Below are positions 32,884-45,420 of a stretch of DNA of 64,000 nt, in pieces. This DNA is from Brachycybe producta (lineage: Eukaryota > Arthropoda > Diplopoda > Playtdesmida > Andrognathidae): assembly GCA_036925085.1 (NCBI GenBank), contig JAUPFP010000044.1, positions 1,426,001-1,490,000 of the forward strand. The letters run 5' to 3'. The notes beneath the pieces were generated by a model that ran no database searches, was not told the origin of the DNA, and worked only from the letters and a program-made list of their open reading frames with translations. Positions within the stretch are counted from its first letter, which is position 1, and every line of letters begins with the position of its first letter. The position numbers and the translations under genes were made by a program.

Positions 32884-34130
32884 TAACCTTTACTTGAGGC
32901 ACAATTAAGCACGTGCTTTTTATATAGATTACATTTTTTAAGCTGCTTAAGGGCTCAGGAATTTAACCCAAGTTACGAAAATTTTGCATCCTAGTGTGTG
33001 CACCCAACTTTTTTGGGGGGGGGGACCGGTGATTTTTTTTTTTGACGAATGAACAAACGTGCAAAAGACAAGTCTAAAATCTAGTCTTTTAAACTTTTTT
33101 TTTGTCCTAAACTATTACCACAAGGTGGCCAAAAAAACCATTGAAGAATCTCTTCTAAAAGTATATAAAAAAATCCCTGAAAACAAATCACTTCCTATGA
33201 CAAGAAACATAACACAAAAGACGAAATTCTAAAAGGTGTTGAACAACAAATTGAATGGGTAAAAGGGGTGGTGTTCTATGCATTTCTTGCATATAGATAA
33301 AACTTGAATAATTTTTTGGTTTGAATTTTCAATTTTCGAGAAAATAAACCCCTTTCTCTCTACCTTTTACCTTTCAACTTTTTTTTCTTAAAGATTATTT
33401 TGAGAAAAAAAAAAGCTTTCAAAAATAAATAAAAGGGATTTAAAACAGTATGAGAGTGAATTTCTTACTCTCTCTCTCTCCCTCTGCCACAATCCTCACA
33501 AGAAATAAAACACAAAAATCGGAATGAAATGTAATTCAGAGTTTTTGGAATAAAAAAACAAATGCATCATCATGACCTCTTAGAAAAATAAAAAATAAAA
33601 CCTTTTTTTTTCTTTTTCAATGCAATAAAATGTATTTTAAAACTATAAAAAAAGGCTAAACCAGTTTGCCGAACTCTTTTTTTTTGTTATAAGATTTTTT
33701 TCTGTACGTGTTATTACCCCAAACGAAAATACAAAAACTTTTAAGTCTGTTGTGTGCTTTACCGTAAAATAATTTATTGGCAATTCATTGAAATAAATGT
33801 ATTTCGAAATCTTTTTTTTAAATGCATTTGGAAGCCGTAAATTTTGCACCTTTCTGCGTTCCTCAAATATTATGCAAGGAAATAAAAACAACCATCTGAT
33901 TTGTTATAATATTATTCTCTTGTTTAAGGTATTTTTTTTTGTTGTTCTTCTTCTTCTGGTCATCGTGAACTGAATTAGCAATGGTCATTGGTCAGTCAAA
34001 TGGTCAAATTTTACATTAATCGCAAAAAAAAAACTACATTCAACTGCAGGTAGCCATTGCAAAAATATGCAAATGAATAAAATACATTGCAACAATATAC
34101 AATAAGTGGTTTTCCGTGTGTTCAGTAATA
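32884..34130. other. Anonymous AT-rich DNA
   Basis: Short (TC)n near 33468. No gene recognised. Confidence 0.5.
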
Positions 34131-34240
34131 AGAAATTTAAAGTGTTTTCGAAACTAGACTCGTAAATAAATCACTCAAAACAGATTTTCATGTTGATATA
34201 TTTAAAAAATAAACTTTTACGGTGATTATTTCAAATTTTC
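34131..34240. mobile_element. Family A MITE fragment
   Basis: GTGTTTTCGAAACTAGACTCG and TTTTCATGTTGATAT match the left part of family A. Confidence 0.5.
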
Positions 34241-34398
34241 ACATTTTGTTTTTACTACAAATTAGGTTTTAATAAATCCAATAACCCTTTAAATTGTTTT
34301 ATGAAAAGGTGGACACGACTACAAATTGCAAAATGTGCAAATAAAAAACAAATGGCAATAAAACTCTTGATTATAATGCGTTTCAAGAGCAACACTTA

Positions 34399-34538
34399 TA
34401 CCTTGTACACACATGAGTTAAATGAATTCAAATTAAATAAGTTTAGGTGAATTATACGGAATCCAGTTAAGGACATTAAAACCAAATAAAAATTGACTTT
34501 ATTATTAATATTTTAAAATTGAAATACTAAATCAATAT
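34399..34538 (-). mobile_element. TACCTAG-family MITE, copy 5, truncated
   Basis: Begins TACCTTGTACACACATGAG after TTA and stops abruptly at ACTAAATCAATAT, half-way through the family sequence. It is joined to family A sequence. Confidence 0.8.
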
Positions 34539-34930
34539 CAGAAGAGATGAAATGAGAAGTTAGAAACGTTATGTTAGAAACTAGAATGGTGACTGAATCC
34601 TTTAATACAGTATAGGTATTTGTATGTCAATATATTTCAAAATAAATGCTTTATAGACGGACAATTAAAAAAATATTGTCTTTAAAACCTTAGATCATTT
34701 TCAGATCTTCAAGTTTCTGAAAAACACATTCCAGTTTCTCATGATTTTACATCTGAAAAAAAAAATGATGCTACAATTGGAATTTGTCCCTCTGTCATAA
34801 ACCACCTCTGCTTGGCTGATTGCAGAATAATTTTTCAAATTCAAAAAACAGAATACCAAATGTTCTAGGGGGCGTTTTTTACACTTTAACACCAGTTAAT
34901 GTGATTCATTTACTCTTCTAGTTTTTAAAA
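34539..34930. mobile_element. Family A MITE
   Basis: GTTAGAAACTAGAATGGTGAC, TTTCAAAATAAATGC, then CTAGGGGGCGTTTTTTACAC and TTCTAGTTTTTAAAATAC. Confidence 0.6.
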
Positions 34931-35717
34931 TACTTTTCAAAATGGAAAATATAGCGAAGTGTTTTCTTAAGAGATAATTTTACTTTATAAAAGTACAGTT
35001 CAACACTTTTTTCTTCATGCCACAAAAATGCCTTTAAAGAGAAAATAGCCCCTATTTTTGCCAGAGACAAACAACAAAGAAATAGACAATTAAAAAATGA
35101 GAAAAAGAGAAGAAAAAAAAACTAGACATTGGCAAACATAACAGAAAAGTTAAAATTTGTGTCCATCAGTTAAAACAAAATGTTCACCCAAGGGACAATT
35201 TTGGCCAAACACACTAACACAAAAAAAAAGATACACTTTCTCGTCACATTCTTGAGACAAACAAAATCAAGGTGACTACCATGACCATCACCTGTCTGTT
35301 TGTAACAAGGGCAGACCCAAGTCGCATATATTCTCTGTTTTGGAAAGAGAAGAAAAAAAAGGGACCAGACAACAATCTGGAATGTAAAAACCGCTTACAA
35401 CATCTCCCCACATTCATTCATGTCCCAAATGAATCGCCCCCCTTTATAACAATTTCTCCTTTTAGCCTTGTTTCTTAAGACAGAGAGAGAGACATTCAAA
35501 AACTCTACTGATATATAATGTACTGCATATACCATTTTTCATCATTGTTACCCCCGATTTACCCCCACCAAAGTGGCCCGACTTGTCTTACTTTCCAACA
35601 GAGCACAGCAGGTACAGTATAAGAATTAAGAAGAAAACGACATGGAATCCAAAAAAATTGATTGAAGTCTTCTGGAAAGAAAAGATGGGACACCCCAAAT
35701 AGACATCACATCATACA
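34931..35717. other. Anonymous AT-rich DNA
   Basis: Nothing recognised. Confidence 0.5.
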
Positions 35718-35725
35718 CACTAAAT

Positions 35726-36485
35726 CAGTGGTTCTCAAACGTTGTTTCCTCACGGCCACACTTATTTTGTGTCTGATGAAATCGAGACACAAGTAGTCAC
35801 GACTCACTAGCCTGTGACACTATAGTGTGCCACAGTGCACATACCGTGTTATAAGATATAGTTTTATTTATTTTGCTTTTTCCAATATTAAACTATATTA
35901 AGGTGAATTTATAGATACTCATTTTGCTTTTGTCCCCTCAGAAGGCGCCACTGTAGTGGCTAATGCTATCTCCATAGACGTTTTTTTTTTGTAAAATTTG
36001 GACGCAAAAACCTCAAGCAAACGTTTTTTAGAAACAACATTATGAAAAAATTCAAATTGTTTTCAAAACTAGAGCGGTAAAAGATTATGTTAAAAAATGT
36101 TCATGTCAATACCTTAAAAAATAAACTTTTTATAGCAGGTGGAAAATGGCCCTTTTTTGAGAGTTTTTTTTTCCATTGACATTTCATGTAAAACTATTTT
36201 CGCTTTTTTCAAATTGTCAAAATAAGTTTATTTTAAAAGATATCATGAAAATAACGTTTAGCATTATCACCGTATAGTGTTTCTCCAGAAAAAACGTTCG
36301 CTTGAAAAACATAAGTTTTCTCAAAACCGCGTTTGGATGGGGGAAGAAACCTCCTATAGAAAATTAATAGCCACGAAGGGGCGGCATCAGGGGGACAAAA
36401 AATGAATATCTATTCAGCCACCTTAAGATAAGCAATATAGATCTAAGCATCCAAAATTTCGTGGCACACCCTTTGGGAATCCCTG
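35726..36485 (+). mobile_element. hAT non-autonomous element with 8-bp target duplication
   Basis: Starts CAGTGGTTCTCAAACGTTG and ends CCTTTGGGAATCCCTG. The flanks are CACTAAAT at 35718-35725 and CACTAAAT at 36486-36493, a perfect 8-bp duplication diagnostic of hAT transposition. Inner sequences (CACGGCCACAC; GTGGCACACCC) also pair. It is swollen by a nested family B MITE at 35901-36423. Confidence 0.93.
35901..36423. mobile_element. Family B MITE nested in a hAT element
   Basis: Starts AGGTGAATTTATAGATACTC after TTA and ends ATATCTATTCAGCCACCT before TAA. It contains GCGCCACTGTAGTGGC and GGACGCAAAAACCTCAAGC, as in the copy at 22434. Confidence 0.88.
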
Positions 36486-36493
36486 CACTAAAT

Positions 36494-37063
36494 GACCAAA
36501 TCACACACACACACACATGATATATAATTTCTACCTTAAGCCATATTTCGGGGTCCTTGTTACCCCAACCAAAAAAAAAAAGACCTCCAACCAAACAAAA
36601 AAATGCTCCAAAAGAAGCATTAGGTCAATAAACACAAAATCTCTTTCTTGAAAAAAAAAAAGAAACAGAAAATTTGGACAGGAATTTGACAAATGCAAAG
36701 GTTGTGACTGGCACTGTAGGGAACATTTTATGTTTCAGGGCACTTTTTTTTTCTTTTTGGCTTTAGAAAAAAATATATATTAAAACCTGAGGCCCATTTG
36801 GTATATATCTGAATGTTTCTTCAAGAAATATATAAATTTAATGCTCCTTTGACTTTTTTTTTCCTTCTTTCAGATTAGAACAAAAAACAGAAAGAAGGGT
36901 GAAGAAAAGTGGACAAACTTGCACCAAATTGGAATGTCAAAATTTGAAAACGAGTAGTTACAAAGTGAACTTTATGAGACTGACATCTCTCCACTCTATT
37001 GTAAAAAATAAAATAATCCTCATCCTCATAAGTTAACCTATGATTTATAATATTCGTTGTTTC

Positions 37064-37097
<34 letters not shown>

Positions 37098-37538
37098 TGC
37101 TTCTTCTATTTTCTTGTTGTACAATATATACCCTTTATGCCTACTAATAAGTTGTAACTAGGGCAACAACTAAGATGCATATATTATTAGAAATAGATAA
37201 AAGAAGGTCTCTTTTGAATGTAATTTTTAATAAACCACAAGAAAGAAAAAGAAATAGTTGGACAACTTTTAAATAAAATGTAGGACTTTTTGCAACATGA
37301 CTTTGTATATTACAAAAAAAAAAAGATCTTTTAAAATTAACAAATACATGTTTTAATATGTCCACATGACAATGCCACTCAAAACAAAAAAAAAGGAGGC
37401 TGAATGTCAACGGTTAAGTGCCTGGGTTTTTTTACACTGAATATGATTATTTAAATCTTCTTATTTCGTCATCATCGGTGCATATATTTCAAGCATATTA
37501 ATTTCAGAAGAAATCACAATTCATGTTTTACAGAAGAC
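36494..37538. other. Anonymous AT-rich DNA with (AAT)n
   Basis: (AAT)n at about 37064-37095. The open frames here are not gene-like. Confidence 0.5.
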
Positions 37539-37541
37539 TTA

Positions 37542-38017
37542 AGCCGGTATTACACTAGCAACCTCCAATGCAATTCAACTTGCAATGCAACCTGTGATGT
37601 GACTTGCAACTAGAACTTTGTAATAAACTTCTACAGTATATCACACTATGCAACCTCTAGTTCCCAATCAATTTTTTAAAACCTCTTTGAAAAATAAAAT
37701 GGAGTTCAGACAACAGGCAGACATTATTTACAGGACATTATGATTAGCTCCTAACAGGAAGTTCAGAAACCGGAAGTCATGAAACCGGAAATTCGTTCAA
37801 TGTTACATATGTCATTTCCGGCAAACAGCCTGATTGGTTGTTTGTCAGAAAATTTACTTGAAAAGTCTCTTCAAAGTTGAACATGTGCAACTCAATGAGA
37901 CTTGAGTTTGACACTAGTTAAAAATAGTTTTATCAAGTTGCATGTCATATCACACTATAAACAAAGAAGTTGCATGTCACATTGCACCTTTTATTGCATT
38001 AAATGTTGCTAGTAGTT
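37542..38017. mobile_element. PIF/Harbinger-like MITE, GCAAC word family, copy 1
   Basis: Left end AGCCGGTATTACACTAGCAACC follows TTA; right end GTTGCTAGTAGTT precedes TTA. The words GCAAC, TTGCA and GCATGTCACATTGCA recur throughout, for example TTGCAATGCAACC and AAGTTGCATGTCA twice. Confidence 0.75.
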
Positions 38018-38289
38018 TTAAGATCTTTTTTTTTTACTAAAGAGAGCAAATGAGATAAATGTGTCGTGAAAACGAGCATAAATGTGGATGGATGTATGTA
38101 TGTATGGATGAATCCCAAACGTTTTAAGCGAGAGACCTTTAAAAAGGAATCACCTATGATAAAATGTCATGATATCTATTATTATCTACAAATTTCAGTG
38201 ATACTTCATATTTAATTTTATAATTTTAACTTAATCGCAATTAATTAGATACAACAAAGATCTCTAGAATTCCGTAAAATCCTTTGTTA
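38018..38289. other. Anonymous AT-rich DNA
   Basis: Short (GTAT/GGAT)n near 38086. Confidence 0.45.
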
Positions 38290-38600
38290 AGCTTAAAAAT
38301 GTAATTTCACATTTTAAAAAAAATAAGCTAGCATTCTGGTTAAACTGCATTTTGAATAAAAAAAAGAAACTTGAAAGTATTTTAAAAACTAGAAAAGTAA
38401 ATAAATCACAAAATAGAGAAGATTTATATTGTTATCTTTAAAAAAAAATAAACTTTTTATGGCATAAAAATGAAAATCAAGAATTTGTAACTACCATAAA
38501 AAGTTTATTCTTAATGACATCAATAACAAAAATGTACTCTGATTTATTTACTAGTCTACTTACTAAAACACTGACAATTTCTTCCATAATCCATAATTTC
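38290..38600. mobile_element. Family A MITE, degraded
   Basis: AAACTTGAAAGTATTTTAAA then AACTAGAAAAGTA and AAATAAACTTTTTATGG are present; the right half is weak (ACTAGTCTACTTACTAAAAC). Confidence 0.55.
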
Positions 38601-40094
38601 TGCCAGTTTTTCTTATTCATTTGAATATTTTGTAATGGCTGCTTTTAAAACGTCTTAACTTCAGACAGAATTAATCCGATATTGCACTTGTACATTTCCA
38701 TTAAGATAAAGGGGACGCGCCACTAATGCGACAAAATGGAAATAATTCAACGGCACGCGTTTGTTTAAAGGAAGGAAGGCTTTTGACATAAATGTAATCT
38801 AACGAATTTGCATCCATTTCATTAGCATGTTGCCAACTCATAAGACACCCATAGAGAGCTCCGTCTTTCATCATAATCATCATCATCATCTTCATCATCA
38901 TCAACACCATGATGCAGAAAAAAAGATCATCAAAGGTGTGTTTTGCACACCTGCACATCCAATGGGACATAAAAAAAACACAAACACCTCCCTTCTTTTC
39001 TCCTTTGAAGAGAGACGAAGAAGACTCATTTTGTGGAATGCAACAATTAAGTGCTATGCCACAAAAGAGCAATTACCAATGCAAACTCAATCATACAAAC
39101 AAATGGATGCAAAATTGAGTTAAGATTCATGCAGAGAGATTCAAAATGGAAGAAACTTTTTTTAAAAGTCAACAAAAAAAAAGCTTTAGCATTGAACAAG
39201 ATCAAATAAGTCAAATGTAGTTCTGATGTACTGGACAGTGACTTTGCAAAACAAGGGCCTCATTTTTTGCACATTGCAAAAAAAAAAAAACTAACAACAC
39301 CGAAATGACATTTTAATGGAATATATCATTGTGAAAACATAAATGATCCAATCAACATTTAAAACTATGTTAACAGAGTTACTTTTTTTTTCTTTCTCTA
39401 TTAAATGGTCCAATACACACAAAAAAACTGATTGATACCATATATGTGGATGCACTTAACATTTAGGTCTTTACCTAGTTAAAAACAATTTTTTTAAGGA
39501 TATATCAAAAACCACTTAACCTTTTCTAAATACAAAAGCCAATTCGCTCTTAAAAGATTTGATAGCACCAATAGAAAAATAATAAAATTGTAGCTCACAA
39601 TTATTAGCCTCACACACACACCCATAAAAAATGTATCACAAATTTAATTTTTAAAATCTTTTCTTTAAGGGTCTATGGACTTTTAATAACAATTTTTTTT
39701 TAATTTCAAATATGAGAAAACAAGTCTCTCTCTCTCGCTCTACCTCTGATACAACACAAACACATAAATAAAAGAAAAATGCACTGTAATTCTCCAATGC
39801 ATAAAGAAGGTTAAAGGAGACAGTGAAAGGTTATAGTGTTGACCTTATATGTGCTCTCTTAAAAACAGAAGAAGTAACTTGTTTCATTTCATCGGTATAT
39901 GCAACATTTATTTCAACCTTTTTTTTTTTTTTTCATAGAGCAACAAAAAACAACATCTTTCAAGAAAGAACAATTAGAGCTGATGCAACTTGAAATTCTT
40001 TCATGTTTTTTTTGCTTTCGGTGTTGTTGTTGTTCTTAAGGCAGATACTTTTTATATCAAAACAAATAACAAATAATCCACTCAACTTTACTTG
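38601..40094. other. Anonymous AT-rich DNA with (TCA)n
   Basis: (ATC)n tract at about 38872-38903 accounts for the Met/His-rich frames on both strands. No gene recognised. Confidence 0.5.
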
Positions 40095-40135
40095 ATGTTT
40101 CTTCAAGTATATATATGTTTTGAAACACAACATAA

Positions 40136-40630
40136 GGTGGATTCACAATACTCAACAAATTGTTAGTACAACACTGTACAACTTGCATTGTGCAACTTCA
40201 AAGTTACGTTGTCCAAATGGCCTGTTCTGGATTGAGACAACAGATCTGCTCTGTGATGTGATTTGACATGATTGCAGTGAGAGCAGCACTCAAATAGCAA
40301 ACAAAAATTTGGACAGACATTGATATTTATGACAATAAATACTGAATGAATAGTAAATATCAGATATATTCAAATATGGCGGACGAAATTGTATTATAAA
40401 TAATGTTTATAATGTTACCGGTATGTACAAAATTAACATACTCTTCAAATGCTTTTTGGGTGCCACCATGTTTAAGAGCAGGTTCAGTTCTCTTTGCTCT
40501 TGCATTTAAAAAAGAGCAAAAAGAGAGAGGTTGTAGTTGGACACAGATCAGGAGCTGCTCTCATCCATACACACTGCCCTTTGCTCTGCTCTTACTCTCA
40601 GAGCAGGCCCTTTGGACACAGCCATCGTGT
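40136..40630. mobile_element. Fold-back word elements (ACAACTTGC and GAGCA words), probably nested
   Basis: 40140-40235 repeats ACAAC/GTTGT and TTGCA/TGCAA in both orientations after GGTGGATTCACAATAC. 40455-40627 repeats GAGCA/TGCTC over ten times and ends CCTTTGGACACAGCCA. The two blocks use different words, so they may be separate elements. Ends and target duplications could not be fixed. The 131-codon frame at 40403-40798 runs through this repeat and is not a gene call. Confidence 0.5.
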
Positions 40631-42046
40631 TCCCACCACGATAAAAATTCCATAATGCAACTTAGGAAAGATTCTCTTTTGAAAAAAAAAATTGCCAATA
40701 TGTGGCACATGATCTATCCATTGCTCGGTTGCCATAGTATTAATTCTCAAAATATCAGCCTTAAAACCAACTGGAAGCTCCATAGGAAAAGCTCCTAATC
40801 GTTTTACCTTCCTTCCTCTATCGTGATCCTATCACTTATAAATTATAATTTAAATTGATGTCAATTGACTTGCAACGTTTATCAATTATATTATTGATAT
40901 TATTTGAATGATGTTTTATTCTTTATATTATATCAAAGTTCTAAAAAAAAAGTAGGCTTAAAAATTCAGCATGTATAATCAAAAGTGAAACCTCAACAGG
41001 ACACAAATCAAATTCAGAAATAAATAATAAAAAAAACTCCACAATACCAAGAATTTTTAGAGCAATATTCCCAATGTCGTCACCATACAGCAAGCAGTAT
41101 ACCTACTTTACCTCTGTGACACAATTTTTTGTTGTTTTTTTAATTATGTTTTCTTAGAAAATATAAATCCGACATTTAGAACAAATAGTTCAACAAATTA
41201 TAGCAGCTATACATAAAAAATGGAAAGAAAAAAAGTGTCAAAAACAGGTTTTTAAAAGTTAAAAAAGTACTTGTATTATAACTACATATATAGGTATATA
41301 CTGTATATTCAATGTGTATGTTTTTTTGTTGTTGTTGTCGTCTTGCATAAGAGTATATGGTGTATACCTACGACATGGTTTACCAGGGGTAAAGTCAGTG
41401 GGCATAATAATAAATCATGAATGACCCGAGCCCAGTGTCAAACATCAAAAGAAAATGGAAAAGAGGTACACAAACACAAAACATAAGAAAATCTCAATAA
41501 AGAAAAACAGAGATAAGACACTTTAAAAAGAAATGTAGAACTCAAAAAGATAAATATTTATCTTTAGTATAAATCTGTTTTTTTTTTTGCCGCAAAACTT
41601 GTAACGAGAGGCAAATTGGTCACAAACAGTCACTTTTATTAATTCTTATCTTTGATCAAGTGATCACTTTTTTAAAAGTTTCTATTGGACACAGGTAGGT
41701 AAGGTAAGGTAGGTGTCTCTATAGGCGCATTCGGAAACAAAAGAAGAAAAAAAAAAAGCTAAATTAAAAGCCAAACTGTTTATTTGCTTTCTGCAGCTTT
41801 AAAGCTACTGCGCTTGCTGGTTAATTTCTTTAGCAGAAAAAAATAATTTTAAGCAATGAAGTCAGTACCACATATTTATGTCAAAATCTAACTTCTAACC
41901 TGTTGCGATGTTATGTTTACAACATGGCATCCTCCTATAAGGCTTTGAAAAAATGGCAAAATCAAGCACATCCGGAAATTCATTTCTTTGTCTTTAAGAT
42001 GGAGAAATCACCCTTCTAATTTCTTTACAGCATAAAGAAATTTCAT
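40631..42046. other. Anonymous AT-rich DNA
   Basis: AGGTAAGGTAAGGTAGG tract near 41696. Nothing else recognised. Confidence 0.5.
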
Positions 42047-42049
42047 TAA

Positions 42050-42255
42050 AGTGACTTTTAACATTGGTTACATTTACAGCAAGATTCACTGCATTGTGTC
42101 CTTGAAAAATTGCAATTACCTACGTGATGATATTCTTGCAAGATTTGCAGTGATTTCTTGCAGAAAACCACTGGCATTGTAATTTTGCAAGACATTGTTG
42201 TAAGATATTTACAACATGCATTTCTTGCAGAATACATAACTAGTGGGATCGCTAC
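42050..42255. mobile_element. PIF/Harbinger-like MITE, GCAAG word family, copy 2
   Basis: Ends AGTGACTTTTAACATTGG and AGTGGGATCGCTACT, with TAA at 42047-42049 and 42256-42258. Interior AGCAAGATTCACTGCATTGT, CTTGCAAGATTTGCAG and TTTGCAAGACATTG match 19869 and 50608. Confidence 0.85.
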
Positions 42256-42258
42256 TTA

Positions 42259-42878
42259 AATATCCGATTTTGCCCCATTAATTTCTCTAGATAAAAAGTG
42301 TTTATTTGAAAAGACTATGAAACAAATTCAAATAAGAAACTTAGAACTTGAACTTCAAAACTGAAACTCCTTTCTGAGAATGGTTCTGACATTAAAAAAA
42401 CCACTGTTTCAAAAATACTCCAATAAATTATGGTTTTCTCATGTTGAAATAAATACCTTGCTCAATGGATTAAAAAATTGTCCAAATTAAGGTCCAAATT
42501 TTTCTTCTTGAATTTGAGCCTAAATTTCATTCTACATTTTAAAGCCCCCAATTGAATATCAAGTATGCAAACAACCTGTCATGAAAACAGAAAAATACTT
42601 CCAGATCTAATCTATCTTTTTCGAGAGAAAAAAAAATAATCTGTCACATGTCGAGGGTTAAGAAAACAACGGGTTAAAAACTTAAAAACACAGTGGTCAT
42701 GATGTAATATGAAACAATCATAAATCTGCTTAAATTTTCTCTTTATGTCTATTGTCTATTTCTCAAAAACAGAAATTAGTTTTTCAAAAATGTTACTACA
42801 TTACATGTTCTTTAAGAAACACCTTTATGAAAATGGACTACTTGTCAGTCAAGACTTCAAGTAACTTTTTATTTCTTC
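42259..42878. other. Anonymous AT-rich DNA
   Basis: Nothing recognised. Confidence 0.5.
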
Positions 42879-42881
42879 TTA

Positions 42882-43389
42882 GGCCTGCTTCACACGAACC
42901 ACTTTGTGGTACCACATAATGTGGTCGTTTTCAGAAGACCATTTAAACCATATGGAGTGTTCATACGAGCCACTACCACCATTTTTTTTGCATCACACAG
43001 GCAATGCGTGGTTCAGTCCTACCACAAGTGGCGACACCTGCCTGTTTTTAATTAATAATTAATTAATTAATACTCATTATTACATAGTTGTTTAAAGCTA
43101 CCACTAAGTGGTACCCCTGATGTAAACCAAACGAAGAAAAACAGCCATGTTTTCTTTCTCCAGAAAGTAGCTGAGGTGTCGAGCTACAAGTTTCTGCAAT
43201 ATTTTCCCTAAAACTAACAAAGGCAGATGTGACCAACTCTATAGAACCCCCTTTTTAGGCTACCAGAGATCAATGTCATACCAGTGGCCCACACCGAGAA
43301 CCAGGTCATTATTTTCAATGGTGTTTCATGTAAAGCAAGCCATGTGAACCACTTTGTAGCACCACAAAGTGGTTCGTGTGAAGCCGTCC
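42882..43389. mobile_element. PIF/Harbinger-like MITE, GTGGT word family, TTA target duplication
   Basis: Ends GGCCTGCTTCACACGAACC and GGTTCGTGTGAAGCCGTCC, flanked by TTA at 42879-42881 and 43390-43392. ACCACTTTGTGGTACCAC and variants recur in both orientations (GAACCACTTTGTAGCACCAC on the right). Confidence 0.9.
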
Positions 43390-43392
43390 TTA

Positions 43393-44345
43393 ATGTATAT
43401 TTTTTGTCATTGATCAAGTAATTTTTACAAAGAAATTTTCTTGCTATTTCAAACATAAGAGTAATACTATCATAAATTATTAATATTAATATTAATAATA
43501 AATCACCACTCCCTTTAAATGTCATGTATGTTAAATAGTAAGAAGAAGAAGAAGAAAAAAAATGGAGCGCGCTGTGACACAATCATAAGACTTTATATTT
43601 GTTTAAGATCAAAATCTAATTAAAAAGAATTCAAAACAGACAATAAATTAAAAAAATATGATGCAAAAATATTTAATATCAAAAGAAGTTAGTGAACTTT
43701 TTTTTTATTTGAATGCTAAAACAAAAATACTTTACCGATATCCATCTTTATTATCTTTACTTTAGAATTTAAAGATGATGACTACCATCAGGGGGCGCTT
43801 TTTTTTAATATGAGACATAAATACTTGTTACAGGAAGTAACTTGTTAAACTATTATGAAGCTGACAAAAACAAAAAGTAAATATAAATTTAAGCCTATTT
43901 ATTATCTCGACTATCATTGAAAGAAATCAGTGTTTTTTTTAGCTATATGAAAAATTAAGTTTTCTACATTTCTGCATTTATTACAGAAAAAAAGACGAAA
44001 AATGACAACAAAAATTTATTCTGTACCTTTTTTTTTTTTTTTTTTTTTTGCTATATATCTTTTTTTTCATAGAAAAACATTTATTTCTACAATTTCTTCT
44101 GTTTGTGCCATTGTTTCAAATATATTTTAAGTTTCTTTGAATTTTGTCATGTTTTATTTCCTATAATATTTCTGTCATATTTGAGGGGATTTAAATAGTG
44201 GGAGGGTAAGGAGAGGGGTCAGGTATTAGATGGACAAATGACACTTATGTGTGCTCTACTCTGTTTAGTTTATATTTTTATTATTATTTTGTGGCTGTAT
44301 ATATATATATATACCCCACATCTAACAAGATTCCACTAAAAAACG
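43393..44345. other. Anonymous AT-rich DNA
   Basis: Poly-T of 22 bases at 44028-44049 and (AGA)n near 43541. No gene recognised. Confidence 0.5.
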
Positions 44346-44452
44346 AGGACGAGGGTTGGAGATGGAGGCTAGCTAGCTATTAGGAAGATAACACAACGCT
44401 TGATATACATTTGAGCACGAATGGGGAAGGGTGCGGACTCGCGAATGCTTTA

Positions 44453-44755
44453 TACCTAGTACACACACCTGATAATTTAAATGCATTTAAATAATAAACG
44501 CGTTCTACAGAGCCCTCAGTGAAGGCCAAACAAACAATATATTGAATTCAATTTATTCAGTTAATAATCTGAAAATATTGAGTTAATACTTAAATATATA
44601 ATAAACTATTGACAAAATATTGATTTAGTATTTTAATTTAAAATATTAATAATAAAGTTAATTTTTATTTGGTGTTCATGTCCTTAACTGGATTCCGTAT
44701 AATTCACTTAAACACATTTAATTTGAATTCATTTAACTCATGTGTGTACAAGGTA
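44453..44755 (+). mobile_element. TACCTAG-family MITE, copy 6, with TTA target duplication
   Basis: Starts TACCTAGTACACACACCTG and ends GTGTGTACAAGGTA. TTA flanks both sides (44450-44452 and 44756-44758). It sits within a GAACG/CGAAT word MITE and is therefore younger than it. Confidence 0.93.
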
Positions 44756-45129
44756 TTAGTGTGTACCTCGATCCAAAACAATCCAACGGCAACAGGTCAT
44801 GCGGATTCACTCCGAAACCGAGCCACTCAGTGTTCGTTCTTCAAAATAAAATCGTTCGGCGTAGCGACTGTTTTGATCAAAATTTGTAGAATAACTGAGG
44901 CATTCTGAACAAATAGAAACAGCGCTTCAATGCTACCTCAATCGTTGAACATTCGGAATGAAAATTGTCACGCATGAAGCATTCGTGTGCTCGCACCCTT
45001 CTTCGTTCGCGTTCGTACGTTAGTGTGTCCAGACCAAATTAACACCATGAGGGCCAAGTGTACCAACTCTTCGTGTTGTGAACCAAATCATACCACCAAA
45101 ACAGTTAATATGGTTTATGAATAGTTCAT

Positions 45130-45420
45130 TTTCGAACTGTTAAAACTAGAAAGTGTTTTAAAAATAATAAAGGTAGCTCAGCCAAGTTTAAGGGTATTTT
45201 TCATGTTGATAACTTTCAAAATAAACTTTTTATAGTTAAAAATTAAAAAAAATATCATCTGTTTAAAGTTGGGTCATTTTGTAAGATATGAAGTGATTGA
45301 GCTACCCTTCTAGTTTATAAAACACATTTAGGTTTCTCTTCATTTTAGCATTTTGAACGACAGCATAAGCAGAGTTTAAGAGGAGGTTTACGTTTTAAAA
45401 CTACCTCAAATAGAAACATT
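45130..45420. mobile_element. Family A MITE
   Basis: TTTTCGAACTGTTAAAAC, AAAGGTAGCTCAGCCAAG, TTTCAAAATAAACTTTTTATAG and CTACCCTTCTAGTTTATAAA in order. Confidence 0.7.

Noticed and set aside
38701-39123. Met/His-rich frames on both strands (up to 123 codons)
   Set aside because: They are centred on an (ATC)n microsatellite, which gives Met runs on one strand and His runs on the other.
40403-40798. 131-codon plus-strand frame
   Set aside because: Runs through a GAGCA/TGCTC word repeat; no recognisable domain or splice sites.
43214-43582. 122-codon minus-strand frame
   Set aside because: Half of it lies in a Harbinger-like MITE, and the rest is low-complexity with an AGA microsatellite.
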